Part shown: in pieces, positions 1 to 8,762 of the stretch
How positions within the stretch are numbered: the first letter of the stretch is position 1
Layout of the letters: the number at the start of each line of letters is the position of its first letter
From: Anaerotignum sp.
GTDB taxonomy: Bacteria > Bacillota > Clostridia > Lachnospirales > Anaerotignaceae
Assembly (NCBI GenBank): GCA_020024265.1
Contig: JAHHTW010000010.1
Coordinates: 1 to 62,090, forward strand
Direction of reading: 5' to 3'
Length of the DNA stretch: 62,090 nt
The notes under the pieces: generated by a model
Databases searched by the model: none
Seen by the model: only the letters and a program-made list of their open reading frames with translations
What the model was told of the DNA's origin: nothing
Made by a program: the position numbers and the translations under genes

Positions 1-151
1 CCAACAAAACGCTGAGTCAGGCGGAAATCGAGGCATTGATGCAGCAGCAGAGTACGCCGGCACCAGCGCCAGCACCGGAGGCGGCATCCAACAAAACGCT
101 GAGTCAGGCGGAAATCGAGGCATTGATGCAGCAGCAGAGTACACCGGCACA
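1..151 (+). repeat. In-frame tandem repeat, 87-bp period, in fliY/fliN
   Basis: The sequence starting at base 1 recurs at base 88. The first ~63 bases of each copy are identical except for one substitution, then the copies diverge into different Pro/Ala-rich linkers. The period is 29 codons and keeps frame. Each unit encodes NKTLSQAEIEALMQQQSTPA. The left edge is cut by the window, so more copies may exist upstream. Confidence 0.9.
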
Positions 152-614
152 GCCATATGCAGCAGCACCTATGCCGCAACAGGCAGCACCGCCGCCGATA
201 CAACAACAGCCGATGTATGCGCCACAAATGCCTTACGGTATGATGCCACAGGGCTATGGATATCCTGTACAGCCTATGCAGCCACGTATGATTCAGGCGC
301 AGCCCTTGGATGCACCACAGCTTTCTGTAACAGAAACATTGGGCGAAGAACAGGCGGAAAATTTAGCACTGATTATGGATGTACCATTGGAAATTTCAGT
401 GGAAATCGGCAGAACCAAAAAGCTGATCAAAGATATTTTGGAATTGTCTTCCGGTTCCTTGGTCGTGCTGGATAAGTTGGCAGGAGAACAAGTCGATGTA
501 TATGCCAATGGGCAATGTATCGCAAAAGGTGATGTAGTAGTAGTGGATGATAATTTTGGTGTAAGAATCACAGAAATTATCAAGCGTCCCGAGCTTTTGA
601 AAGTGAAGGAATAA
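3..614 (+). CDS. fliY: Flagellar motor switch protein FliY/FliN, C-terminal part (5' end outside window)
   Basis: The reading frame is open from the left edge, so the start lies outside the window. The last ~85 residues form a SpoA (FliN C-terminal) domain, including LEISVEIGRTKKLIKDIL and VVVVDDNFGVRI, which builds the cytoplasmic C-ring of the motor switch. Before it lies a linker rich in Pro, Gln and Met and two copies of LSQAEIEALM, which resembles the N-terminal LSQxEIDALL peptide that binds CheY-P in FliM and FliY. cheY follows 71 bp downstream. FliY rather than plain FliN is inferred from this peptide and from the Clostridia context; a CheC-like phosphatase domain could lie upstream but is not visible. 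The short linker leaves the exact subtype open. Confidence 0.85.
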   Translation, partial: NKTLSQAEIEALMQQQSTPAPAPAPEAASNKTLSQAEIEALMQQQSTPAQPYAAAPMPQQAAPPPIQQQPMYAPQMPYGMMPQGYGYPVQPMQPRMIQAQPLDAPQLSVTETLGEEQAENLALIMDVPLEISVEIGRTKKLIKDILELSSGSLVVLDKLAGEQVDVYANGQCIAKGDVVVVDDNFGVRITEIIKRPELLKVKE

Positions 615-685
615 AAAAAAGCAATACTTGCAAAAAAATTTCAAATGAAAACAAAAAGAAAACCCGATAAGAAAGGTATGGTATC

Positions 686-1045
686 ATGGCAAAAATTTTG
701 TTAGTTGACGACGCAGCATTTATGAGAATGATGGAGAAGGACACATTGTTAAAAAATGGATATTCTGATATTTATGAAGCATCAGATGGAGCGGATGCAG
801 TAGAAAAATATGATGAAATTCATCCGGATTTGGTTATCATGGATATTACAATGCCAAATATGGACGGTCTGGAAGCACTGAAAACAATTCGTGCAAAAGA
901 TGCAAATGCAGTGATTGTTATGTGTTCTGCAATGGGACAGGAAGCAATGGTTATTGATGCACTCAAATCCGGTGCAAAGGACTTTATTGTAAAGCCATTT
1001 AAGCCAGACAGATTACTCAAAACCGTAACTACCTTGTTGGGTTAA
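686..1045 (+). CDS. cheY: Chemotaxis response regulator CheY
   Basis: A single receiver domain of 119 residues, the usual CheY length, with no output domain. It has the acidic pair D8/D9, phospho-acceptor D53 in LVIMDITMP, S81 in MCSAMGQ and K103 in IVKPF. Phosphorylated by CheA, it binds the motor switch. It sits directly after the FliY-type switch protein and before fliO, the usual place in Firmicute flagellar operons. Its start has an A/G-rich upstream stretch with GAAAGG. Confidence 0.95.
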   Translation: MAKILLVDDAAFMRMMEKDTLLKNGYSDIYEASDGADAVEKYDEIHPDLVIMDITMPNMDGLEALKTIRAKDANAVIVMCSAMGQEAMVIDALKSGAKDFIVKPFKPDRLLKTVTTLLG

Positions 1046-1170
1046 GTAAATCGTACTGCATGATACATATATACATCATACAATCTGTATGATAGGACTG
1101 TATTATGTATGATGCAATGCTGTGGTGGTACGAAAGCGCATGCGGATGAAATTGGCGTTTCCAAAAGGAT

Positions 1171-1533
1171 GTGATTGGAATTTTCGGTGATATGTTCACA
1201 GCAATCAGCACGCTGATTATGGTAGTATTGGTGCTGATGCTGGCTTATTTTATGACAAAGAAAATCGGAAAGGGAATGATCCATTATCAGAACTCTCGCA
1301 ATATAAAGGTTTTAGACCGTATGATGCTGGGACAGGATAAGAGTCTTTTGATTATTCAGGTAGGTCAGAAATATTGCCTGATTGGTGTTGCACAATCAGG
1401 CATACAGCTTTTGAAGGAACTGAATGAAAGCGAGATCATAACCCTGGATGGTTCACAAAATTTACAGGCACAAAATATGGTATCTCATTTTTCGGCTATA
1501 TTGACCGAGAAATTTGGAAAAAAACGACAGTAA
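1171..1533 (+). CDS. fliO: Flagellar export apparatus protein FliO
   Basis: A protein of about 120 residues with one N-terminal transmembrane helix (LIMVVLVLMLAYFM) followed by a small cytoplasmic domain containing KVLDRMMLGQDKSLLIIQVG and LIGVAQSGIQLL, the FliO signature. It helps assemble the FliP-FliQ-FliR export gate and lies directly before fliP. The start is uncertain: the GTG at 1171 has AAAGGA too close to it, and the ATG at 1192 in the same frame is possible. A 14-codon reading frame from an ATG at 1146 ends at 1190, just before that ATG, and might couple translation. Confidence 0.85.
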   Translation: MIGIFGDMFTAISTLIMVVLVLMLAYFMTKKIGKGMIHYQNSRNIKVLDRMMLGQDKSLLIIQVGQKYCLIGVAQSGIQLLKELNESEIITLDGSQNLQAQNMVSHFSAILTEKFGKKRQ

Positions 1534-1557
1534 GTCATTGGGTTTGGAGTGCAGAAA

Positions 1558-2214
1558 ATGGCAGAGGGAATCATAAATATCAATGGAAATGGTGTGCAAA
1601 CATTGGAATTGTTCGTTATGCTGACAATTTTGATGCTGCTGCCTTCTATTATCATCATGATGACATCCTTTACAAGGATCATCATTGTATTATCATTTAC
1701 CAGAACAGCGCTGAGTACGCAGCAAACGCCGCCCAATATGGTATTGGTTGGGATTGCCCTCTTTTTGACATTATTCATTATGTCACCCGTATTGAAGGAG
1801 GTCAATGAACAGGCGTATGTACCGTATCAAAATGAGCAAATCTCACAAGAGGAAGCTTTGGAGCGAGCCGCAGTTCCGGTCAAAGAATTTATGTTAAAAA
1901 ATACAGAGCCAAGCTCGCTGAATATGTATCTGGATTTTGCAGAGCAGGAAATGACGGAAAAACCACAAGATTTGCCGATGCATATTGTGATACCAGCATT
2001 TATGACAAGCGAACTCAAGCGTGCATTTGTAATTGGTTTTTTGTTGTTTATTCCATTTCTGCTCATTGATATTGTGGTATCCAGTGTATTGATGTCAATG
2101 GGTATGATTATGCTGCCGCCAGCGACGATTTCGTTGCCGTTTAAGATTCTGCTGTTTGTGACGGTAGATGGCTGGCAACTTTTATTTTCAGCGTTGGTGC
2201 AGGGATTTCGGTGA
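1558..2214 (+). CDS. fliP: Flagellar export gate protein FliP
   Basis: 218 residues, normal for FliP. The protein has hydrophobic segments around LFVMLTILMLLPSIIIMMTSF and the C-terminal AFVIGFLLFIPFLLIDIVV, with the family stretch MGMIMLPPATISLPFKILLFV. FliP forms the export gate ring with FliQ and FliR in the basal-body MS ring. I chose the ATG at 1558 because GGAG at 1546-1549 is 8 bases upstream; the GTG at 1549 overlaps that site. It lies 24 bp after fliO and 14 bp before fliQ. Confidence 0.97.
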   Translation: MAEGIININGNGVQTLELFVMLTILMLLPSIIIMMTSFTRIIIVLSFTRTALSTQQTPPNMVLVGIALFLTLFIMSPVLKEVNEQAYVPYQNEQISQEEALERAAVPVKEFMLKNTEPSSLNMYLDFAEQEMTEKPQDLPMHIVIPAFMTSELKRAFVIGFLLFIPFLLIDIVVSSVLMSMGMIMLPPATISLPFKILLFVTVDGWQLLFSALVQGFR

Positions 2215-2228
2215 CGGGAGGTTGAAAT

Positions 2229-2489
2229 ATGACTACAGCTGAAGCAATGGATATTATGCGTGAGGCGCTTGTGATTGCAATGAAGCTTTCCGCACCGGTA
2301 CTGCTTTTGAGTATGGCGATTGGTATCTTGATTTCAATTTTGCAGGCTGCAACACAGATTCATGAACAGACCATTACATTTGTACCAAAGTTGCTGGTGA
2401 TCGCATTGGTTTGCTTGTTTACCGGTTCATGGATGATGCAGACAATGCAGGAATTTACACAAGAACTGTTTATACTGATGCAGGGATAA
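2229..2489 (+). CDS. fliQ: Flagellar export gate protein FliQ
   Basis: 86 residues with two transmembrane helices, the standard size for FliQ. The segments include APVLLLSMAIGILISILQAATQI and FVPKLLVIALVCLF; the QAATQIHEQTITFVPK linker is highly typical. It wraps around the FliP/FliR gate. A GGGAGG site lies about 7 bases before the ATG. It is flanked closely by fliP and fliR. Confidence 0.97.
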   Translation: MTTAEAMDIMREALVIAMKLSAPVLLLSMAIGILISILQAATQIHEQTITFVPKLLVIALVCLFTGSWMMQTMQEFTQELFILMQG

Positions 2490-2511
2490 GCAGTTTTAAG
2501 GAGCGTTTTGT

Positions 2512-3273
2512 ATGTTGGGAATGGACAATATTCTTTTGCTTTCGCTCATCATGATGCGTGTCAGCGGTTGCATCCTGTTCAATCCAATTTTGGGACGAAG
2601 AAATGTTCCGGGATTGGTCAAGGGCGGAATCATTATAGTATTGAGTGTGATTCTCATGACATCGCAGCAATATCCATCGGTAACGGCAGTAAATACAGTA
2701 GAATATATGCTTTTACTGCTTAAGGAGCTGTTTCTTGGTTTTTCACTGGGGCTTGTAGTCAATTTTTTTCTGTATATCATAATATTGGCCGGGGAGCTGA
2801 TGGATTTTCAAATGGGCCTTTCTATGGCAAAGATCTATGATGCACAAAGCAATTCATCCATTGCTTTGTCCGCTACATTTTATAATATTTTATTTGTATT
2901 GCTTTTCTTTGTATCAGATGCACATTTGGCTTTGATACAAATGTTCCTAAATTCAGGGCAAATCATACCATATGGTACGCTTCGGATCACACCGGAGCTC
3001 AGTACGGAGATCTTAAAAATATTTTCTGACTGTACCATATTGGCAGTACGCTTTGCTATGCCGCTATTTGCCATTGAGCTTTTGTTGGAAATTGGTGTTG
3101 GGATTTTGATGAAAACCATCCCACAAATCAATGTATTTATCATCAATATCCAAATGAAAATTATTGTGGGCATTGTGATTATGCTTTTGATGTTTTCTCC
3201 AATGTCACAATTTTTGGATAACAGCATTGCATGGATGTTCCGTGCAATGGCACGTGTGATGGAGCTGATGTAA
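2512..3273 (+). CDS. fliR: Flagellar export gate protein FliR
   Basis: 253 residues with about six hydrophobic segments. Family-typical stretches include MMRVSGCILFNPILG near the N-terminus, AGELMDFQMGLSMA in the middle and KTIPQINVFIINIQMKI towards the C-terminus. FliR is the gate subunit that contacts FlhB. It is preceded by an AAGGAG site and followed after 33 bp by flhB. Confidence 0.96.
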   Translation: MLGMDNILLLSLIMMRVSGCILFNPILGRRNVPGLVKGGIIIVLSVILMTSQQYPSVTAVNTVEYMLLLLKELFLGFSLGLVVNFFLYIIILAGELMDFQMGLSMAKIYDAQSNSSIALSATFYNILFVLLFFVSDAHLALIQMFLNSGQIIPYGTLRITPELSTEILKIFSDCTILAVRFAMPLFAIELLLEIGVGILMKTIPQINVFIINIQMKIIVGIVIMLLMFSPMSQFLDNSIAWMFRAMARVMELM

Positions 3274-3306
3274 GGGCATTGCAAAGAAGCAAAGGGGGAA
3301 CAAACG

Positions 3307-4368
3307 GTGGCTGGAGAGTCCAAAACCGAGAAGGCCACGAATAAGAAGCGACAAGACGAGAGAAAAAAAGGGAATGTCTTTTTGAGCAGAGATATTGTCA
3401 TTTTGTTTTCGATGCTGATCATGTTCTTTTGTTTGAAGCTGATGATGCCGAAGATTTATATCGTTATGCGTCAGTATTTCATGACTTATATCGGCATGAT
3501 GCCGGAAGTATCTGAGATTTCCAGTGAATTGATGATGAATCTGATGCAAGGTGCAATCCGCACGTTTGCGCAAACCTGTGCGTTGCTTCTGTTCGTATCC
3601 ATTATGGTATCTGTTGTAGTTACCATGTTCCAAACCAAAATGCTGTTTGCAACAGAAAACTTGAAACCAAAATTCAATCGACTGAGCCCATTACAAGGAA
3701 TGAAGCGTATCATTTCACTGCGTAGTGTTGTGGAATTGATTAAGGGACTGATCAAGCTGACCATACTGATTGTCATGATGTATCAGTATGTAGTCAAACA
3801 TATTTTAGTATTGCCTGATTTGATCTCTATGGATTTGATGCAGTCCAGCAGTGAGATTTTGGATATGATCTTTGGGTTGATCATCAATATTAGTATCGCC
3901 TTTGCCGCAATTTCTGCTTTGGACTATTTCTACCAATGGTGGGAATATGAACGGCAGATTAAGATGAGCAAGCAAGAAGTAAAAGAAGAATACAAGCAGT
4001 TGGAAGGCGATCCACAGATTAAAGGAAAAATTAAAGAAATGCAGCGTAGAATTGCAATGTCCCGTATGATGCAAGCAGTACCTTCTGCTGATGTTGTCAT
4101 CAAAAACCCGACACATTTTGCAGTTGCGCTGAAATATGATGCTGAAAAAAATGGAGCCCCTGTCGTGATTGCCAAAGGGCAGGACGAGCTTGCACTGCGT
4201 ATCATTCGTGTTGCACAAGAACATCATATATCTGTTATAGAAAATAGACCATTGGCAAGAGGCCTTTTTGCAGCGGTGGAAACCAATCAAGAAATTCCCG
4301 CAGACTACTATGGTGCGATTGCCGAAATATTGGTATATGTTTATAAATCAAAAAAGAAATTGCAGTAA
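3307..4368 (+). CDS. flhB: Flagellar export switch protein FlhB
   Basis: 353 residues: a charged N-terminal peptide (AGESKTEKATNKKRQDERKK), four transmembrane segments, then a cytoplasmic domain with the autocleavage motif NPTH at residues 267-270 (VIKNPTHFAVALKYD). Cleavage between N and P allows the switch from rod/hook to filament export. The start is a GTG preceded by AAAGGGGGAA. A second, motif-less copy of the post-cleavage domain is encoded at 30028-30333. Confidence 0.97.
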   Translation: MAGESKTEKATNKKRQDERKKGNVFLSRDIVILFSMLIMFFCLKLMMPKIYIVMRQYFMTYIGMMPEVSEISSELMMNLMQGAIRTFAQTCALLLFVSIMVSVVVTMFQTKMLFATENLKPKFNRLSPLQGMKRIISLRSVVELIKGLIKLTILIVMMYQYVVKHILVLPDLISMDLMQSSSEILDMIFGLIINISIAFAAISALDYFYQWWEYERQIKMSKQEVKEEYKQLEGDPQIKGKIKEMQRRIAMSRMMQAVPSADVVIKNPTHFAVALKYDAEKNGAPVVIAKGQDELALRIIRVAQEHHISVIENRPLARGLFAAVETNQEIPADYYGAIAEILVYVYKSKKKLQ

Positions 4369-4392
4369 AATAAAAACATTGGAGAAATGGCA

Positions 4393-6465
4393 ATGAAAAG
4401 TATTCTAAAGAATTCTGTTTCTTTATTTGTTGTTGTAATTGTACTGCTGTTGCTCATACCGCTTAATCCGTTTGTGCTGGATATCTTTTTTATTCTGAAT
4501 ATTGCATTATCCTTAACGATACTGCTCATTACCATGAATATTAAAGAGGCGTTGGAATTTTCGATATTCCCGTCGCTGCTGCTGATTACGACGTTATTAC
4601 GTTTGGGTCTGAATATATCCTCTACACGTTTGATTTTGACCGAGGAGGGGGCAGCCGGTGAGGTGATCAAGGCATTTGGTAGCTTTGTATTGCAGGGAAA
4701 TGCTGTGGTCGGTGTTATCATATTCCTGATTATCGTTTTGGTACAGTTCATCGTGATCACAAAGGGTGCAGAGCGTGTTGCAGAAGTTGCAGCAAGATTT
4801 ACACTCGATGCAATGCCGGGGAAACAGATGGCAATTGATGCGGACTTGAGTTCCGGCTTGATTACAGAGCAGGAGGCAAAAACGCGTCGTTATAAAATTC
4901 AAAAAGAAGCCGATTTTTATGGCGCTATGGATGGTGCAACAAAGATTGTAAAAGGTGATGCCATCATGTCTATCATCATTACATTGATCAACTTTGTTGC
5001 AGGTACCATCATTGGGATCGTACAATCTGGTATGAGCTTTACAGACGTATTGCAGGTATATACGATTGCAACCATTGGTGACGGTTTGGTATCTCAGATC
5101 CCCGCACTTTTGATTTCTACGGCAACGGGTATGATTGTTACCAGAGCGGTATCGGATGGCAGCCTGAATATGGATGTTACGTCACAGTTCTTGGCACAGC
5201 CACAAGCGATTATGATTGCTGGGGGAATTTTGGGGATTCTTGCAGTTCTGCCAGGTATGCCACACATCCAGTTGGTTGTCATTTCCGCTGCCTTGATTGC
5301 ATTGGGGTATACTGTGAGCAAGAGGATGAAAGCAGATATGATGCGGGAGGAAGCTCTGGCAAGTATGCCGTCAGATATGGCGGAAGAAGTATTATCCCCA
5401 GATGATTATTATAAAGACATCAATGCCGTATATTCCTTACTGAATGTAGAACAGATAGAAATGGAATTTGGCTACAGCTTAATTCCTTTGGTCGAAGAAT
5501 CCAGTGGGGGTAAGCTGATCAACCGTATTGTGATTTTTCGCAGACAATTTGCGCAGGAAATGGGTTTTGTGATTCCATCGGTGCGTTTGCGTGACAGCTC
5601 CAATTTGAATACGAATCAATATGTCATAAAAATCAAAGGGGAAGAAGTTGCACAAGGTGAGCTTTTGATTGACTACTATTTGGCATTGGAGCCTCCTGAG
5701 CCAAGTGGCGTCATAGATGGTATTGAAACCATAGAGCCTGCATACGGGATACCAAGCAAATGGATTACTCCCGATCTCAAGGAAATGGCAGAGGTTTATG
5801 GCTATACGGTCATCGATCCGCTTTCTGTTATGGTAACACATCTCTCTGAGGTCATCAGAAAATATGCACATGAGTTGATGACACGTGCAGAAGTGATGCA
5901 GCTGATTGAAAATTTGAAGAAAACGACACCGGAATTGGTAGAGGAGGCATTCCCCGATATCATTTCTTATGGCAATTTCCAAAAAATACTATGCAGCTTG
6001 CTCAAAGAAGGTATTCCGATCAAGGATTTGAATACGATTGTAGAAAGTATCATAGATACTGCTTCCGAAACCAGAGATTTGGATACCATGATTGGAAATA
6101 TTCGTGTGGCGCTGAAAAGAACCATTACACGCAGATTTTGTGAAAATGGTCAGATGCGTGTCATTACCCTGGATGGGGAAGCAGAAAAAATCATTGCATC
6201 GAGTTTGGTCAAAGGCGACAGAGGAATTTATCTTGCGCTTAGCCCGGATTTGATGCAGCAGATGATTACACAGCTTGCAGAAAATATGAAAAAATTTGCA
6301 GAGCTTTCACAAGATCCGATTATATTGACAAGCCATGTCATTAGGACATATGTATATCATTTGGTGGAACAATTTTATCCGAATTTGTATGTATTGTCAT
6401 TCAACGAAATCGCAAATAATGTACAAATTCAGGCGATTGGAAATATTGTATTTGAAAAACAGTAG
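4393..6465 (+). CDS. flhA: Flagellar export gate protein FlhA
   Basis: 690 residues with eight predicted N-terminal transmembrane helices and a large cytoplasmic domain. The conserved FHIPEP-region equivalent is LDAMPGKQMAIDADLSSGLI. The C-terminal domain forms the nonameric ring that docks export chaperones. I prefer the ATG at 4393 (GGAG at 4381-4384, 8 bases upstream) over the ATG at 4387. The next gene is fliA; the flhF and flhG genes often found here are absent. Confidence 0.97.
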   Translation: MKSILKNSVSLFVVVIVLLLLIPLNPFVLDIFFILNIALSLTILLITMNIKEALEFSIFPSLLLITTLLRLGLNISSTRLILTEEGAAGEVIKAFGSFVLQGNAVVGVIIFLIIVLVQFIVITKGAERVAEVAARFTLDAMPGKQMAIDADLSSGLITEQEAKTRRYKIQKEADFYGAMDGATKIVKGDAIMSIIITLINFVAGTIIGIVQSGMSFTDVLQVYTIATIGDGLVSQIPALLISTATGMIVTRAVSDGSLNMDVTSQFLAQPQAIMIAGGILGILAVLPGMPHIQLVVISAALIALGYTVSKRMKADMMREEALASMPSDMAEEVLSPDDYYKDINAVYSLLNVEQIEMEFGYSLIPLVEESSGGKLINRIVIFRRQFAQEMGFVIPSVRLRDSSNLNTNQYVIKIKGEEVAQGELLIDYYLALEPPEPSGVIDGIETIEPAYGIPSKWITPDLKEMAEVYGYTVIDPLSVMVTHLSEVIRKYAHELMTRAEVMQLIENLKKTTPELVEEAFPDIISYGNFQKILCSLLKEGIPIKDLNTIVESIIDTASETRDLDTMIGNIRVALKRTITRRFCENGQMRVITLDGEAEKIIASSLVKGDRGIYLALSPDLMQQMITQLAENMKKFAELSQDPIILTSHVIRTYVYHLVEQFYPNLYVLSFNEIANNVQIQAIGNIVFEKQ

Positions 6466-6484
6466 GATTTAGGAGGTCTTTTGT

Positions 6485-7255
6485 ATGTCGCAACAAGATT
6501 TCGCTGAAAAAACCAACGAAGAATTATTGGAAGAATACAGCCGTACAAAGGACCAGAAAATCAAACAGGAAATTGTTTTGCGCTATGCCTATTTGGTAAA
6601 AAATGTTGCAATACAATTCCGTGGTGTGTATGCCAGCTTTGCACAAATGGAGGATATTGTACATGAAGGAATCATTGCACTGATGGCAGCAGTGGACAAG
6701 TATCAACCGGAGCAAAAGGTCAAATTTGAAACATTTGTTTCAAAAAGACTGCGGGGATTGATCGTCGATTTGGCACGCAAGCAGGATTGGATTCCACGAA
6801 ATGTACGCAAAAATGCAAAGCATATGGATGCAGCCGTACAGACGCTTTTTGAAAAACTGGGCAGACATCCAACAGATGAGGAAGTAGCAGAGTTTTTGCA
6901 GATGGATGTTTCCAAGTATCAAAAACTACAGGAAAAAACAAATTTGTATCATTTGATTTCCTTAGACCATTGTATTGGTGAGTATATGGGGGAAAGTCCC
7001 ATTGAGCAGATTGAGGGAACGGAAAAATCTCCGGAGGAAGCATTTGAAAAAAAAGAACTGAGCAGGGTGTTACAGGAAGGACTGAAAACATTACGCAAAA
7101 AGGAACAGCTTGTGATATCCTTATACTACAGAAAAGAATTGACTATGAAGGAAATTGCAGAAGTTATGCAGCTCAGTGAACCTCGCATATCGCAAATTCA
7201 TACAAACGCATTGCGTTCGTTGCGTACATATATAAAAAAACATTTCCATTCTTGA
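6485..7255 (+). CDS. fliA: Flagellar RNA polymerase sigma-28 factor (FliA/SigD type)
   Basis: 256 residues with sigma regions 2 (MEDIVHEGIIALMAAVDKY), 3 and 4 (LSEPRISQIHTNALRSLR helix-turn-helix). It matches the FliA/WhiG/SigD branch, which transcribes late flagellar genes and is held by FlgM. An AGGAGG site precedes the ATG. The cognate anti-sigma factor FlgM is encoded at 19027-19320, and two candidate sigma-28 promoters occur at 14732-14758 and 18920-18946. Confidence 0.95.
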   Translation: MSQQDFAEKTNEELLEEYSRTKDQKIKQEIVLRYAYLVKNVAIQFRGVYASFAQMEDIVHEGIIALMAAVDKYQPEQKVKFETFVSKRLRGLIVDLARKQDWIPRNVRKNAKHMDAAVQTLFEKLGRHPTDEEVAEFLQMDVSKYQKLQEKTNLYHLISLDHCIGEYMGESPIEQIEGTEKSPEEAFEKKELSRVLQEGLKTLRKKEQLVISLYYRKELTMKEIAEVMQLSEPRISQIHTNALRSLRTYIKKHFHS

Positions 7256-7267
7256 GGAGGAGAGATT

Positions 7268-8014
7268 ATGTTTCAAGGGTATTATAATTTGGCATCTGGG
7301 ATGTTGACACAAAATCGAAATCTGAATGTCGTTAGTAACAATATGGCAAATATATTGACACCGGGCTACAAAAGGGATGTTATGTATTCGTCAACATTTC
7401 AGGAAGAGCTGATCTCAAGGACAGGTAATTTGGAACATAAGAACGCAACAATGCTCAATGATGTATCCATGAAGCGCGTTGCAACAGAAACAGCATCTGA
7501 CTTTACACAGGGGGCATTGGAGCAAACCGAAAGCCCATTGGATTTTGCACTGCTTGGGGAAGGATTTTTTCAGATTCAGACAGAAAATGGAATACGTTAT
7601 ACAAGAAACGGTTCCTTTATCATTGATGACGCCGGTTATTTGTCATTGCCAGAGGTAGGGCGAGTGATTGGGGAAAATGGACCAATCTATTTGGGTACAG
7701 ATGATATTCATATGGACCCAAGCGGTATGCTCTATCGAAACGACCAAGTTCCGCTGGGAAGATTTGCATTGGTTACATTTGCAGATCAGTCACAGCTGGT
7801 CAAAGCAGGAAAAGGCATATTTCGCAGTGATGCCGCAGGGATTCCAAGCAATGTGAATATCCAGCAGAAAACATTGGAACGTTCCAATGTAGATGCCGGC
7901 AGAGAGATCGTTGCAATGATGGAATCACAAAGAGCATTGCAAAGTGCATCACAGATTTTGAAAATATATGATCAACTGGCAGGAAAGGCTTCCACAGAGC
8001 TGGCACGGGTGTAA
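7268..8014 (+). CDS. flgF: Flagellar hook-basal body rod protein, FlgF/FlhO type
   Basis: 248 residues. The N-terminus carries the rod-protein signature NLNVVSNNMANILTPGYKRD, the middle has FALLGEGFFQIQTENGIRYT, and the C-terminus has SNVDAGREIVAMMESQRAL. Such proteins build the proximal or distal rod. It is the first of two tandem paralogues and corresponds by position to B. subtilis flhO. GAGGAGG lies just before the ATG, 12 bp after fliA. Confidence 0.88.
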   Translation: MFQGYYNLASGMLTQNRNLNVVSNNMANILTPGYKRDVMYSSTFQEELISRTGNLEHKNATMLNDVSMKRVATETASDFTQGALEQTESPLDFALLGEGFFQIQTENGIRYTRNGSFIIDDAGYLSLPEVGRVIGENGPIYLGTDDIHMDPSGMLYRNDQVPLGRFALVTFADQSQLVKAGKGIFRSDAAGIPSNVNIQQKTLERSNVDAGREIVAMMESQRALQSASQILKIYDQLAGKASTELARV

Positions 8015-8029
8015 TAGGGAGGTGGCAAT

Positions 8030-8743
8030 ATGAATGTTTCTTGGTACTCTGCACAGGCAGGGGCAAGCACACAGCAAAAACGTATGGATATCATCGCAAA
8101 TAACCTTGCAAATCTGAATACCACGGGTTTTAAGTCTAGACAAGGCACTTTTGGGGAGTTGATGTACAGTAATATCAATGCTCCGGAAGGTACGGAAACA
8201 AATCTACAGCACGGTTTGGGTGCGCGTATGGTAAAGGCAGATGCAGTATTTGAACAAGGGGTACTGATGCCAACAGACGGCAAGTTTGACTTTGCAATCA
8301 ATGGGGATGGGTTTTTCGCACTGCGAGATCCCTTGACACAAGAGGTGAGCTATACCAGAAGCGGTCATTTTCATCTTTCGGAACAACCAAATGGCAGCAT
8401 TGTATTGGTGTCAGATTCCGGAAAGTGGGTACTCGATACGCAGGGCAATCCCAATATCATGCAGGATTGGAACGCTCCATACGAAGTTGGAGTATATGTA
8501 TTTGAACAGAAAAACGGTATGCAAAATATCGGGAAAAGTGAATTTATGCCAGTGGAGAAAAATGGAATACCAACCGTTTCTCAGAAAGAAAATCTATTGT
8601 TACAGGGTTATCTGGAAAACTCCAATGTCAATTTTGAGCAGGAGATTGTACATATGATAGAGTCACAACGTGCATATCAAATGAACATACAGATGATTAA
8701 AACAACAGATGATGTGACAGCCACAATCAATAGTTTAAGATAA
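8030..8743 (+). CDS. flgG: Flagellar hook-basal body rod protein, FlgG/FlhP type
   Basis: 237 residues, paralogous to the preceding gene. It has the N-terminal MDIIANNLANLNTTGFKSR rod motif, the central FAINGDGFFALRD and the C-terminal SNVNFEQEIVHMIESQRAYQ. By position it corresponds to B. subtilis flhP. Which of the pair is the distal rod (FlgG) is inferred only from order; both are shorter than enterobacterial FlgG (about 260). A GGGAGG site precedes the ATG. Confidence 0.88.
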   Translation: MNVSWYSAQAGASTQQKRMDIIANNLANLNTTGFKSRQGTFGELMYSNINAPEGTETNLQHGLGARMVKADAVFEQGVLMPTDGKFDFAINGDGFFALRDPLTQEVSYTRSGHFHLSEQPNGSIVLVSDSGKWVLDTQGNPNIMQDWNAPYEVGVYVFEQKNGMQNIGKSEFMPVEKNGIPTVSQKENLLLQGYLENSNVNFEQEIVHMIESQRAYQMNIQMIKTTDDVTATINSLR

Positions 8744-8762
8744 ATAAAGTGGAGGGCATATT

